A stretch of 64,000 nucleotides of DNA from Kordiimonas aestuarii (GCF_025574465.1 NZ_JAOBPP010000013.1:78095-142094); one strand, 5' to 3'. Shown: positions 29,505 to 38,728, counted from the first letter of the stretch. Notes: generated by a model from the letters alone, not told the origin. Numbers and translations are program-made.

Positions 29505-30695
29505 CTAGAGGCGGAGTGCCTTGGGCCCGCGCCAGTTCTGGCTTGGCGGCTTCTCTGTGTGCGCAAGGAGGTTATTTGCCCGAGTTACGGTTTTAAACGC
29601 GTCCCGGGCTGCGCTTTTGGCGACCGTTTCCTTGCTCAACGCTTCGGCCGGTACGTTTGTGCCGCCGTCTTGGGAGGCCTTGCTGGTCAGGGCTGATGCG
29701 ACCTGAGTGACGGCCGATAGCCGTTGGATCATGTCGTACCAGAAGGGACCACCCAGTCCGATCAGCAAGCCGGTTGCAATGGTGGTGAAAAGCCACGCCC
29801 AGAATGCCTTGCTTAGGAAGTCAATACTATCCCTGGAGACGGTCTGATTGGGTGACAGGAAGTTATTGATGTCGCTGCCGTTAAACAATTCATTGTCTGT
29901 CCAGCCGAAAGGCAAACCCAAGTCTTGCGCATCAGCAATGCCCTTTCGCAGGTCTGCCAGTTTGTCTTCAATTGCTTTAAGTTGTGACTCCGAGACGGAC
30001 TGCCCGTTGCTGGCGGCACGTGTGGCCGCCAGTTGCGCCTGGTAGTTGGCGGTGGCCGTGTTGGCGTGATTGATGATGTCCGTGGTCAATGTTTCGTCGT
30101 TTTGGAAGGCGCGGACGAGGGACACCACATTGGCGTTCATTCCCAGTGCAAAAAGCACGGCGATAATCACTGAGATAATCTGCGAACGGCGTTTGAAGTA
30201 GGCTGAAACCTGGCGCCCATAGTCCTCAAACCGTGTGGCAAGGTCGTCGATCAGGATATCGATATCAACTGGCGCCTTCTGGCCAATTTTCCTGCCAATG
30301 TCAGTTTCCGCCAAACGACGGAAAAACTCTGCTACGTCCATCCGATCGACGCTGCCATCCAGCATGGGCAGGGGAAACTTTGATGCGAGGGTATTTCGTG
30401 AAACCGTGGCGTAGGACCCGTCCTCCGGTGGTTTTGACTTTAGCCCCGACCACATCTGGAACAGGAATTTTCCGCGGTATTCCCGGCCTGGCTCCTCCTG
30501 CCCGCGGGCGTGCGCAGGTATGAGATTTTGCAGTCGGTCCATTACCTCCTGCTCGTAGAATTTCTCAATAAGGACCTTCATTCCGTGTTTGCGCAGTGTA
30601 AACGCCCGGTGCAGGACCTCGACAATCGCGCTTACGAATGTGGAAAAAACCAACATGCTGACAGCAAGCGCCAGAGCAACTTGCAGTTCCCCCAT
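29505..30695 (-). CDS. Multi-spanning membrane protein of unknown function
   Basis: The 396-residue protein is read from the ATG at 30695, preceded by AGGAGGGG; the frame extends further upstream but without a ribosome site. Membrane segments are at the N-terminus (VALALAVSMLVFSTFVSAIV), mid-protein (IISVIIAVLFALGMNANVV) and near the C-terminus (FTTIATGLLIGLGGPFWYDM). A central soluble region contains a coiled-coil-like stretch (ESQLKAIEDKLADLRKGIADAQ). The GLGGPFWYDMIQRLS element resembles a recurring motif I have seen in unannotated bacterial membrane proteins; no function is known to me. First gene of the three-gene operon. Confidence 0.8.
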   Translation of the reverse strand: MGELQVALALAVSMLVFSTFVSAIVEVLHRAFTLRKHGMKVLIEKFYEQEVMDRLQNLIPAHARGQEEPGREYRGKFLFQMWSGLKSKPPEDGSYATVSRNTLASKFPLPMLDGSVDRMDVAEFFRRLAETDIGRKIGQKAPVDIDILIDDLATRFEDYGRQVSAYFKRRSQIISVIIAVLFALGMNANVVSLVRAFQNDETLTTDIINHANTATANYQAQLAATRAASNGQSVSESQLKAIEDKLADLRKGIADAQDLGLPFGWTDNELFNGSDINNFLSPNQTVSRDSIDFLSKAFWAWLFTTIATGLLIGLGGPFWYDMIQRLSAVTQVASALTSKASQDGGTNVPAEALSKETVAKSAARDAFKTVTRANNLLAHTEKPPSQNWRGPKALRL

Positions 30696-30740
30696 TTTCC
30701 CCTCCTGTGTGACAGAAAACTCCACACATAACCCGCCGCA

Positions 30741-30768
30741 AGTATACGTATTGGGTGTATTTTCGCAA
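30741..30768 (-). promoter_or_regulatory. Candidate sigma-70-type promoter for the envelope operon
   Basis: On the minus strand TTGCGA (30763-30768) and TATACT (30741-30746) are separated by 16 bases, about 45 bases before the start at 30695. The region is the only clear gap in front of the three-gene operon. Spacing and the -10 box are good, the -35 box is partial. Confidence 0.4.
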
Positions 30769-30858
30769 CCTATAATAACTTTAGGTACGAGTGCTGAACG
30801 TCGCGCCAGAAAGGTCATGGCAGAATAGAAGGGATGACTTGTCTGCTTTCATGGATGC

Positions 30859-32316
30859 TTACCAGTAGCAGCCGCGCTCAACCTTGTCTGCGAGGTCAGG
30901 TCGCTCCTCTGGTGCGGGGCGCACCCAGCCGTCTCCCAGAATGCCTGCCCTGGTGTAGTGCTCTTCCCAGCGGCGACCTATGATGCCAAAAAGTGTCTGG
31001 ATCGCGCCACCGAGCACCAGCACTTTTTTGTTTCTCAGTCTTAAGTCACTGGCCAGAGGCACGCTATATGCACCACAGCCGATGAGGGCAACGTCGAAAT
31101 CGATCGCAGCGAGGTCTTCGCGCATCCGGTGATATTCGTCCATCCAGTTTTTGCCCACATTGCGACTGGCCGAGGTCTGAGCTGGCTTATAGGTTTTCAG
31201 TTGGAAATCCGGAATTATATCCTTGATGACATTGATGTTTTTTCGGTTTTTATATTGTTGCTGGATGGAGGCGTCAAACACGTGAACCACTAACACTTTT
31301 TTGCCTCTGAGGCTGAGTGTCCATGGTTCAAATGCGTGGCGGTCAACCCCACGGAATGCGATAAGGTCGAGCGGATTATACCAGCCATTTTTAGTGAGGT
31401 GAGGGTTATCAAGTGTCTTCAGGAGTGTCAGCTCATTTTCAAATCCGACCACACCAAGGAGATCCATGTTTTTGGATGCTTCAAAATAGATTTGCCCGAA
31501 CTGAGCGAAAGTATCCGCGTTTCGGGGGGTAATACCTGCATTCAGTTCCCCTTGCTCGTAAAGGTCAGCATTGATCGGCCGGGCGGACAAAATATGCCCA
31601 ACAATACGCCCTTCAACCCGGCCCATCCGGCCCGCAAAAAAGCCAGCAGGCCCATTCAGTCGGTCGGAGAGAAAGGGTTGCAGCCTGTCACGGTCAATAA
31701 GTCGGCTTTTTAGCGGCTCCGATTCCAGCGCTTTTTTCATCTCGGCGCTGGCCTTGGGCAGGTTGCGCCGTGCGACGACTGAGCGGCGCAAGAGTTTTAC
31801 GCGTTCAGGTGATGCACCTAGTTTGACGGCAGTTTTCAAAAACTCCTCGGCAGTTTGTGGTTGGTCATCAAGGAAATATGCTCGGGCTGACCGCATATAC
31901 CCATTTACCCTGTCAGGCGTAAGTTCAACCAGTCGTGCGGCGTGCTGCTTCGCGCTTTCCACATCGTTCTCACGCAAGGACAACTGATACAGCCGGTCTA
32001 CCGTTTCCGGACAGTCTGGGAATTTGGTCTGTGAAGTTTCAAGCGCCTCCCGGGCGCCTGGGTTTTGGCCTGTTGCCATAAAGGCTTCAGCTTGGCGGAC
32101 GTAAGGAAAGGAATGTGCCGGAAATCGCTCAATATATTGACCGCAAAGCTTCAGGGCGCGGGGCCAGGCTTTCGCCGCTATTTCACATAAAATTTCCTGT
32201 CGCAAACCAAGGTAAGGCTCTCCGGTGGAAAGATAGTCATTGATTGCATGTCGGGCGTCTTGAAATTTCGCTCCTGCTATCAACTTTTCTATCCGCGTGA
32301 TACGTGGGTCGCTCAT
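30859..32316 (-). CDS. TPR protein with C-terminal domain typical of polysaccharide loci
   Basis: This 485-residue protein has an N-terminal array of TPR helices (residues about 10-190, e.g. ALETSQTKFPDCPETVDRLYQ, YFLDDQPQTAEEFLKTAVKLG). Its alpha/beta C-terminal domain ends in VALIGCGAYSVPLASDLRL and VLVLGGAIQTLFGIIGRRW. I associate this last motif with unannotated proteins in capsule and O-antigen clusters, possibly GT-D-like glycosyltransferases; no catalytic residues are proven. No signal peptide is seen. It may belong functionally to the polysaccharide genes starting at 34127 rather than to the neighbouring envelope operon. Confidence 0.7.
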   Translation of the reverse strand: MSDPRITRIEKLIAGAKFQDARHAINDYLSTGEPYLGLRQEILCEIAAKAWPRALKLCGQYIERFPAHSFPYVRQAEAFMATGQNPGAREALETSQTKFPDCPETVDRLYQLSLRENDVESAKQHAARLVELTPDRVNGYMRSARAYFLDDQPQTAEEFLKTAVKLGASPERVKLLRRSVVARRNLPKASAEMKKALESEPLKSRLIDRDRLQPFLSDRLNGPAGFFAGRMGRVEGRIVGHILSARPINADLYEQGELNAGITPRNADTFAQFGQIYFEASKNMDLLGVVGFENELTLLKTLDNPHLTKNGWYNPLDLIAFRGVDRHAFEPWTLSLRGKKVLVVHVFDASIQQQYKNRKNINVIKDIIPDFQLKTYKPAQTSASRNVGKNWMDEYHRMREDLAAIDFDVALIGCGAYSVPLASDLRLRNKKVLVLGGAIQTLFGIIGRRWEEHYTRAGILGDGWVRPAPEERPDLADKVERGCYW

Positions 32317-32471
32317 CTACTTGGTCCGTTCAGCCTTCCGGTGGATGTCTTTCATGCGCGGTGTATGCGTGGATACAGACAGCCGTTCCAAAAAAATCGC
32401 GCTGCTCTGGCTTTGTTGCGCAAGTACCGCCGGAATGCAACATGGTACCCGGGTAATTTTGATGATGCCTG

Positions 32472-33851
32472 CTACGCTTCGGGGGGGTAGTCAAGTATCT
32501 GCGGAGAGGGCTTGAGCTTTTTGAAGCTCATAGGTTTGCTGCTCATGCCACCAAGCTCAAAGGTGTTCTTTGATATCCGGCGCCTGAGTATGACTTCGAT
32601 ATAGTGGCTCTCATTTTCCTGCAACAGGTCTTCAACTGCTCGCTCTTCCGAGCGAAATTCGGCGCAGGCGTAATGAGAAAAGCCGGAAGTCGGCCGGGCG
32701 ACGACCCGAAAACCTATCTTGGTGAGCTGACGCATCAGGGTGGCGTCGACATAATAAACCAACCTGCCGGATTGCGGGTTGTATTGGCGGTCGACAAAAA
32801 AGCCCTTCTTCAGCTTGGAGGGTGAATAGTTACCGCCTGCCAGAATGAGGAGATCATAATCCCTGATAGTTTCACCACGATCGTCTTTGACCTCAAAAAT
32901 AATCATCTGGTATTTGGAACTGTTCTGTTGTGATACCTCGGTCAAAGCAGCGAGTTCCTGTTCGCGGCTGCTGTAATCTTCCTCGTTATCAACTTTCAGG
33001 CATTTTACGATTTCCGCGACGACGGGTTTATCCTGCATGTTCTGCGTCGTGACGCTGTTCATGATGCCGATCTTGGTGCCGGAGTGAGAAGCGTCAGGAA
33101 TAACACCGAGCGGCGCGGCCTTGGGCCGTTGCACACCGCCAGAGAGCTTAAGCGAATAGGTCATCGGTTGTTTCCTGATCACCTCGTCACTCTGCTCCAT
33201 GCGAATGAAGTTATAATTCATATTCCCTCCCGCGACGCGTATGACACCATCTGAGCCCTTCTCCACCAGGTAGCTGTTCAGGAAATCATAGAATGCATGG
33301 TCGATTGTTTGCCCAATGAGTACGAACGGGAAAAACCCTGCTTTTGCGCTGTCGTAGTCAAGGGTGGCCTTGTTCAAGGTGTGCTGGCCATCACTTCCGA
33401 GTGACAGCCAGTCAAGGATACGCTGTCCGGGCTCGACCCCCTGAAACCACGCCTTTATACGGCCGACGCGTTTTTTCCCCAATGCCGCGAGCGCGGACCC
33501 GTGGTTGGCAGGAGCCAGCATGACCAGATGTTTGAGCGGCATATGAGCGATGCCATCTTTGCCATAAAACAACTCTACCCACGCACGCACTACGGGCCCC
33601 CCGGTGGAATGTGTGATACAGGAAAAAGCGCCAATAGTGCCATCGTCGTCGGCAAGGTGGTCATGCAGTGATTGGTTAAACGCCCTCGCGACATCTTCCA
33701 TCGAGACCTCATCATGGAAACTGATATATCGCCCAAGGTGGATATGGTTCAGTTCAATCGGGAAGTCTGCCAGCCTTTGAATGGCTTCCGGCAATTCGCC
33801 GTATGTGTCGGTATTTGTCACGCTCCAGCCATGGACAAAAACGAGTTTCAT
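32472..33851 (-). CDS. Alpha/beta-hydrolase (lipase/esterase-like)
   Basis: The 459-residue protein starts at the ATG after GGGAGG. KLVFVHGWS (oxyanion HG) and the nucleophile elbow THSTGG (Ser82) mark an alpha/beta hydrolase of the lipase/PGAP1-like type; the first elbow glycine is replaced by Thr. LVMLAPANHGSAL is a further family element. The C-terminal 200 residues form a separate beta-rich domain (YYVDATLMRQL, GFRVVARPTSGFSHYACAEF) of unknown role. No export signal is visible. Substrate could be a lipid or ester. Such architectures also occur among secreted lipase effectors, but there is no secretion-system gene nearby to support that. Confidence 0.75.
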   Translation of the reverse strand: MKLVFVHGWSVTNTDTYGELPEAIQRLADFPIELNHIHLGRYISFHDEVSMEDVARAFNQSLHDHLADDDGTIGAFSCITHSTGGPVVRAWVELFYGKDGIAHMPLKHLVMLAPANHGSALAALGKKRVGRIKAWFQGVEPGQRILDWLSLGSDGQHTLNKATLDYDSAKAGFFPFVLIGQTIDHAFYDFLNSYLVEKGSDGVIRVAGGNMNYNFIRMEQSDEVIRKQPMTYSLKLSGGVQRPKAAPLGVIPDASHSGTKIGIMNSVTTQNMQDKPVVAEIVKCLKVDNEEDYSSREQELAALTEVSQQNSSKYQMIIFEVKDDRGETIRDYDLLILAGGNYSPSKLKKGFFVDRQYNPQSGRLVYYVDATLMRQLTKIGFRVVARPTSGFSHYACAEFRSEERAVEDLLQENESHYIEVILRRRISKNTFELGGMSSKPMSFKKLKPSPQILDYPPEA

Positions 33852-34126
33852 AGCAGCCTCCCCGGTACATTCATTGCCTGCGAGTAACGCTACACTTATA
33901 AGCTGCGCTTCGCAATCACCCAAGCCCTCCTGGTGCTGAATACTTCGCCTGAAACTGCAGCGCGGGCCTGCCGTAACACCTGTCAGCGGATTGTCAAAAC
34001 CCTCGCCAGACTGCTACTTGAGTGGCTCTGTCAGGGTAATAAGACATTGCTCGAAGACTAAACTTTCGCTAACGTCTCGCCGAATGATTTTTAACTGATT
34101 CACTGTCTGTTCTGGGGATATTAAGA

Positions 34127-35095
34127 ATGCAGAAACAAGCTCTTGTTTTAGGAGCCGGCGGCTTTATTGGCAGCCATCTCGTTAAGCGCCTTAAAAAAGA
34201 AGGTTTTTGGGTTAGGGGCGTGGACCTCAAATTCCCTGAATTTGCCGAAACCGAAGCCGATGATTTTGTGATTGGCGATCTGCGCGAACAGTCAATTTGC
34301 CGCGAAGTGATCGATCGTCGGTTTGATGAAGTTTACCAACTGGCTGCCGACATGGGCGGCGCCGGGTATATTTTTACCGGTATGCATGACGCCGACATCA
34401 TGCACAACAGTGCCACCATCAACCTGAATGTGCTGGACCTTTGTCACAAACGCAACATCAAGCGGGTTTTCTACAGTTCTTCGGCTTGCATGTATCCGGC
34501 GTATAATCAGGAAGACCCGGACAATCCAAACTGTGCCGAAGATTCAGCGTATCCGGCAGCACCAGACAGCGAATACGGCTGGGAGAAACTGTTCAGCGAG
34601 CGTTTGTACCTGGCGTACAATCGGAACTTTGGCATGCAATGCCGCGTGGCGCGCTTCCATAACATCTTTGGCCCTGAGGGCACATGGACGGGTGGCAAGG
34701 AAAAAGCTCCGGCGGCTATTTGCCGCAAAGTCGCGTCAGCGCAAGCCAATGGCGAGATCGAAATCTGGGGTGATGGCAGCCAGACCCGGTCTTTCCTCTA
34801 TATCGACGAATGTGTTGAGGGTGTGCTCAAGCTGACCCGGTCCGATTTTGAAGGGCCGGTGAATATTGGTTCTGATGAAATGGTCAGCATAAACCAGCTT
34901 GTTGATATGGTCACCGACATCGCGGGCAAGCCGTTGAAAAAACGGCACATTGATGGCCCGCAAGGTGTTCGCGGCCGTAATTCAGACAACCAGTTGATTG
35001 AACAAAAACTGGGCTGGCGCCCTAATCAGCCGCTTTATGACGGCCTCAGGGAAACATTTGCATGGATTGAGCGCCAGGTAAAAGGCAACAAATAA
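34127..35095 (+). CDS. GDP-mannose 3,5-epimerase
   Basis: The 322-residue extended SDR has GAGGFIGSHL at the N-terminus. Its spacing agrees with plant GDP-mannose 3,5-epimerase at every catalytic point: Cys121 in SSACMYP, Tyr150 and Lys154 in YGWEK, and Lys193 in GGKEKAPAA. The segments [36 protein letters not shown] and GVRGRNSDN are likewise diagnostic. It converts GDP-D-mannose to GDP-L-galactose (and GDP-L-gulose), an activated sugar for surface polysaccharide. It is followed by a strong intrinsic terminator, so it can be expressed on its own. Confidence 0.92.
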   Translation: MQKQALVLGAGGFIGSHLVKRLKKEGFWVRGVDLKFPEFAETEADDFVIGDLREQSICREVIDRRFDEVYQLAADMGGAGYIFTGMHDADIMHNSATINLNVLDLCHKRNIKRVFYSSSACMYPAYNQEDPDNPNCAEDSAYPAAPDSEYGWEKLFSERLYLAYNRNFGMQCRVARFHNIFGPEGTWTGGKEKAPAAICRKVASAQANGEIEIWGDGSQTRSFLYIDECVEGVLKLTRSDFEGPVNIGSDEMVSINQLVDMVTDIAGKPLKKRHIDGPQGVRGRNSDNQLIEQKLGWRPNQPLYDGLRETFAWIERQVKGNK

Positions 35096-35104
35096 GCAGA
35101 TCCC

Positions 35105-35136
35105 AGGGGCGCACCTGTTTTGTGCGTCCTTTTTTT
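35105..35136 (+). terminator. Intrinsic terminator after the GDP-mannose 3,5-epimerase gene
   Basis: A stem of 35105-35114 with 35122-35130 (one bulge or mismatch) around a short T-rich loop runs straight into seven T residues (35130-35136). It lies 10 bases after the epimerase stop and before the next gene's start at 35179. Confidence 0.75.
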
Positions 35137-35178
35137 ATTCCGGTCCTCTCAGGGGCCTTGGGTGCCGAGAGAAACAGC

Positions 35179-36357
35179 GTGAAAATTTTCCTGCATGATA
35201 ACAGTGGTCACCCCTTTCAGGTGCAGTTGAGCCGTTCGCTCGCCGCGCGGGGTTTTGATGTGATCCACTCAAGTTTTGCTGAATTCCAGACGCCGAAAGG
35301 CAACCTGCAGAAACAGGCTGATGACCCTGATACCCTGAGAATTCATGAGTTCCGCCTCAACGAACCCTTTGCAAAAAGCTCGCTTGTCAAACGCTGGACA
35401 CAGGAACGTCGGCTGGGCGGAAAACTGGCTCAGTTCATCATCGCCGAGCGCCCCGATGTGGTGATCGCCAGTAATACCCCGCTTGATGCCCTTGCGCCGA
35501 TGCAGAAAGCCGCCAAAAAGGTTGGCGCGCAGTTTATTTTCTGGGTGCAGGATATCTATAGCGAGGCTATTGGCCGTATCCTGCAGCGCAAATCACGGCT
35601 TTTGGGGGCTGTCGCGGGCGGGTGGTACCGACGGCTTGAGGCGGGCCTCTTGAACCGAAGCGATGCCATCGTGGTCATCTCCGCAGACTTTGTCGGCCAT
35701 TTGGGCACGATGGGGGTGGACACCACCAACACGCACGTCATCGAAAACTGGGCGCCACTTGATGAAATGGTACCGACCACGCGGGTGAACGACTGGTCTG
35801 AAAAACTGCCAGACGACGGCACATGCCGCTATGTTTACGCGGGCACCCTTGGCAAAAAGCATAACCCGGAGCTCTTGGTGGGTTTGGCACGGCAGGAAAA
35901 CAGCCACCTGTATGTCTTTTCTGAAGGCGAGGGCGCGGACTATCTGAAAGCCAAGCTGGACGGCGAGCCCGGGCTGAATATGACCGTCGCACCCTGGGTG
36001 CCGTTCGAGACCCTGCCCAAAGTGCTGTCAAGCGCTGATGTGTTGGTTTGTATTGTTGAGGAAGAGGCGAGCATCTTCTGTGTGCCGTCGAAGGTGCTGA
36101 CCTACCTATGTGTGGGCAGGCCGCTTTTGTTGGCAGTGCCTGCAAGCAATCTTGCCTCGCGGATCGTGGGGGATACTGGCGCGGGCCTTGTGGCCCCGCC
36201 AAATGACATGACCGCTTTTCTAGATAATGCCCGCACGCTGGCGGGAGACGAGGCCGCACGGCAGCGTATGGGGGAAAATGGCCGGCGTTACGCGCTGGAG
36301 ACGTTTGAGATCAGCCGGATAACCGACCGTTTTCAAGAGATTATCACGCAGCCATAA
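35179..36357 (+). CDS. Glycosyltransferase family 4
   Basis: The 392-residue GT-B protein shows an N-terminal GT4 Rossmann domain (KIFLHDNSGHPFQVQLSRSLAARGFDV) and a C-terminal domain with YVYAGTLGKKHNPELL and EEEASIFCVPSKVLTYL, whose glutamate region fits a sugar-nucleotide site. It resembles WcaI-type transferases. The start is taken as the GTG at 35179; upstream codons would run into the terminator. It transfers an unidentified sugar during repeat-unit assembly on the inner membrane. It converges on the next gene with a 2-base gap. Confidence 0.85.
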   Translation: MKIFLHDNSGHPFQVQLSRSLAARGFDVIHSSFAEFQTPKGNLQKQADDPDTLRIHEFRLNEPFAKSSLVKRWTQERRLGGKLAQFIIAERPDVVIASNTPLDALAPMQKAAKKVGAQFIFWVQDIYSEAIGRILQRKSRLLGAVAGGWYRRLEAGLLNRSDAIVVISADFVGHLGTMGVDTTNTHVIENWAPLDEMVPTTRVNDWSEKLPDDGTCRYVYAGTLGKKHNPELLVGLARQENSHLYVFSEGEGADYLKAKLDGEPGLNMTVAPWVPFETLPKVLSSADVLVCIVEEEASIFCVPSKVLTYLCVGRPLLLAVPASNLASRIVGDTGAGLVAPPNDMTAFLDNARTLAGDEAARQRMGENGRRYALETFEISRITDRFQEIITQP

Positions 36358-36359
36358 GC

Positions 36360-37583
36360 TTAGGCCCTTGCCCCACAAAGATGATCGAGTGTTTGGCGTG
36401 CAAATTCGTCCGGCGTGTGCCGCCTGCCATAAGCAAGACCCTGTGGCCCCAGCTTTTTCCCCGGCTGCGCACATAGTGTTTCTAGACCTGCCGCGATGGC
36501 GGCCGGACTTTCGCTATCCACTGTTATGCCCAAACCGTGTTCGTCGACTTCGCGGCCGACAAGGCCAAACGCTTGTGCTAGCACGGGGACCCTAACATGG
36601 GCCGCCCAGCAAAGTACCCCGCTTGACCCCCGGTGGCGTTGATAGGGCATCATGATCGCGGTTGAATTGCGGCACAGCCACAGTATTTCCGCGTCATCGA
36701 CAAAGCGGTCAATGACCGTGACTGAAAGGGCAGGATGCGTTTGCCGGAGAGAGGCCAACTGTGTCTCAAATTCGTCCTGTATTGCGGCCTGAACCCGGCC
36801 CATAAAGGCAATGGATACCTGCGTCGTCAGTTCAGGTTTCATAAGCCTGAGCGCGGACAAGAGTGGGAAGATGCCCTTGCGAGCGTCTATGGCACCAAAC
36901 ATGGCAAAGCGGTTGGGCGTTGATAACCAGCCATCCGCTGCGTCGGGGCGACGTTCTGTCGTCGGCATAGGCGCGAAGTCCGGTATAGCAACTATTTTCC
37001 AGCCGTTGCGATGGGCGGCGTAAAATGCTGGGCAAAATTCGTCAAACACATGGATTGCTGTTACTCGCGCACATGACAGCAACCGGGAGACGACCCACTT
37101 TTTGACACGGGCAAACAGCTTTTCGCCACGGCTTAGTCTGGCGCCAAACAGCTTTTGGTAATGTTCGGTCGGGCACATATACATGCCGCTGACGGTTTTT
37201 TCCAAGCCCGTGAACGTGGCAAAAAACAGTGCAAGGACAACGGTGTCAAGATGCAGGAAATGAATGTGCTCACAGCCGTGTTCCTGCGCCAGCTTCTCTG
37301 CAAGTCGGATCATGCGCCGCCCGCCCGCGATATCCTTGTTGTTGGCCTTGACAGACTGCGCGACCTCGTCGTCAAGGGCCACGAGCTTGACACTTGCCTG
37401 CTCAAGCTTCTGCCAGCGCGGGTTTTCTCGCAGGCGCAGAACAAGGTCGCTGTGGAGGGCCAGGGTGAAGCGCTGTGTGGGGCGGTTTTCCGCTTCGGCA
37501 AGCAATGCTTCAGCATGGGAAAGCCGATGCCCTTCGCGGAAGGGATCAAACAAAAGGGTGGGCTTTGGCGGGAGCGTTTGCAT
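36360..37583 (-). CDS. Glycosyltransferase-like protein (GT-B fold)
   Basis: This 407-residue protein has an N-terminal half with FDPFREGHRLSHAEALLAEA and HFLHLDTVVLALFF. The C-terminal half contains FAMFGAIDARKGIFPLLSAL and YQRHRGSSGVLCWAAHVRVPVLAQ, which match the pattern of GT4-type nucleotide-sugar binding and the end of the active-site helix. It is likely a cytoplasmic glycosyltransferase of the polysaccharide cluster; the sugar is unknown. A stretch before the next gene (37584-37606) is short, so the two minus-strand genes are probably co-transcribed. Confidence 0.75.
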   Translation of the reverse strand: MQTLPPKPTLLFDPFREGHRLSHAEALLAEAENRPTQRFTLALHSDLVLRLRENPRWQKLEQASVKLVALDDEVAQSVKANNKDIAGGRRMIRLAEKLAQEHGCEHIHFLHLDTVVLALFFATFTGLEKTVSGMYMCPTEHYQKLFGARLSRGEKLFARVKKWVVSRLLSCARVTAIHVFDEFCPAFYAAHRNGWKIVAIPDFAPMPTTERRPDAADGWLSTPNRFAMFGAIDARKGIFPLLSALRLMKPELTTQVSIAFMGRVQAAIQDEFETQLASLRQTHPALSVTVIDRFVDDAEILWLCRNSTAIMMPYQRHRGSSGVLCWAAHVRVPVLAQAFGLVGREVDEHGLGITVDSESPAAIAAGLETLCAQPGKKLGPQGLAYGRRHTPDEFARQTLDHLCGARA

Positions 37584-37606
37584 CAGTGGCTGTGTCCTGA
37601 AACAGC

Positions 37607-38728
37607 TTATTGGCTGAAACGTTTTCCAAAGGAATGCCGTAAATTATGGTATACATTACGTATTTTTTCCTGTGGTTGGCTGATTTTTATGACATTGGCA
37701 CCGACATCCAGAAACTCGTTGAGCTCGCGCGTGCTGGTCCGCCGCTGGCTCAGCTCCTGACCGATTTCCACCAGAAGCGCCTCATGGGGACGGTCATGGC
37801 CAACGTCGCTGCCCAGCGTGTTGGAAAGCCATGTCAGGTCGTATCCGTATAGCCATCCACCCGCGCTGTTGTTCCAGGCCAGAGGTGGTACCATTCGGTT
37901 CACGAGGCCTTTCGAGTCAACGCGTGTGGATGGTGACATGTAGTTCAGCCGGAACTGAACCTGATTGGGCGTGGCGCGCAGATCTACGATAAAATGACTG
38001 TTCAGCACGGTGTAATATACTGCGAGGAAAGCGAGATACACTTTAGACTGCAAACAATGCTGTAAATATGAAAATCGCTCACACCCTTTGCGCCAGCCGC
38101 AGTACCCTGCCACGTTTAGGTAATCCTCGAGAAGGGGATATTGCTTTAAAAACGGTGGTATGAAGCGTCGGATATGGGTAATACCAACCCCTATATTAGC
38201 ATATTGATGATCATAGCTGCTGTCGAGGTTATAGAGTTGCCACAGGTCATCAACATAGCCAGCAAAACATTCGTCAGAGATATAAAAGGGCTTAGTTATC
38301 TCAAAATATGGCACCCATATTTTTCTATGGAATACCCGGTTCGGCGTGATGACTTTTTCACGATATTTTTTTTCACGGACGAGTATTCTAATGAAGTCGG
38401 GGTCGATAACAAGGTCGGTCCGTGTTTTCAAGACATAGGTATTGCGGCCCAGTCCCAGAAGACCGTGGTAAAACTGCCTCATTTGCTGGATAATATTTCC
38501 ATGACTTTTAACCGATATGGGAGGCAGTTCGATAAGCTCAATACCGTGCGAGTCCAGCTTTTTCCGTAGTCCCGGGTGCCTGTCTACCTGATCGGTCCAT
38601 GTCACCAACCTGAACCTGTCTATCGTGCCTTCATCCTGTAATGGTTTATAGAGGTCAAGAATATCTCCCAGTTGGGCCGCAGACCTGACCAAGCCAAGCA
38701 TTACAAGTGAAATGTTATTGCTTTCCAT
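37607..38728 (-). CDS. WavE-like polysaccharide synthesis protein
   Basis: The 373-residue protein has ISLVMLGLVRSAAQLGDILDL at the start and YVLKTRTDLVIDPDFI about 110 residues in. The latter is the sort of R/K-T-R-x-D element found in WavE-family lipopolysaccharide core proteins and related GT-A-like domains. It lacks a signal peptide and membrane segments. Codon usage and composition are AT-richer than the flanking housekeeping genes, suggesting acquisition. Its start overlaps the end of the flippase gene by 14 bases, so translation is coupled. Family assignment is moderate. Confidence 0.6.
   Translation of the reverse strand: MESNNISLVMLGLVRSAAQLGDILDLYKPLQDEGTIDRFRLVTWTDQVDRHPGLRKKLDSHGIELIELPPISVKSHGNIIQQMRQFYHGLLGLGRNTYVLKTRTDLVIDPDFIRILVREKKYREKVITPNRVFHRKIWVPYFEITKPFYISDECFAGYVDDLWQLYNLDSSYDHQYANIGVGITHIRRFIPPFLKQYPLLEDYLNVAGYCGWRKGCERFSYLQHCLQSKVYLAFLAVYYTVLNSHFIVDLRATPNQVQFRLNYMSPSTRVDSKGLVNRMVPPLAWNNSAGGWLYGYDLTWLSNTLGSDVGHDRPHEALLVEIGQELSQRRTSTRELNEFLDVGANVIKISQPQEKIRNVYHNLRHSFGKRFSQ

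Noticed and set aside
35122..35178. Extended start for the glycosyltransferase at 35179
   Set aside because: The extra codons run through the terminator of the preceding gene and lack a ribosome site.
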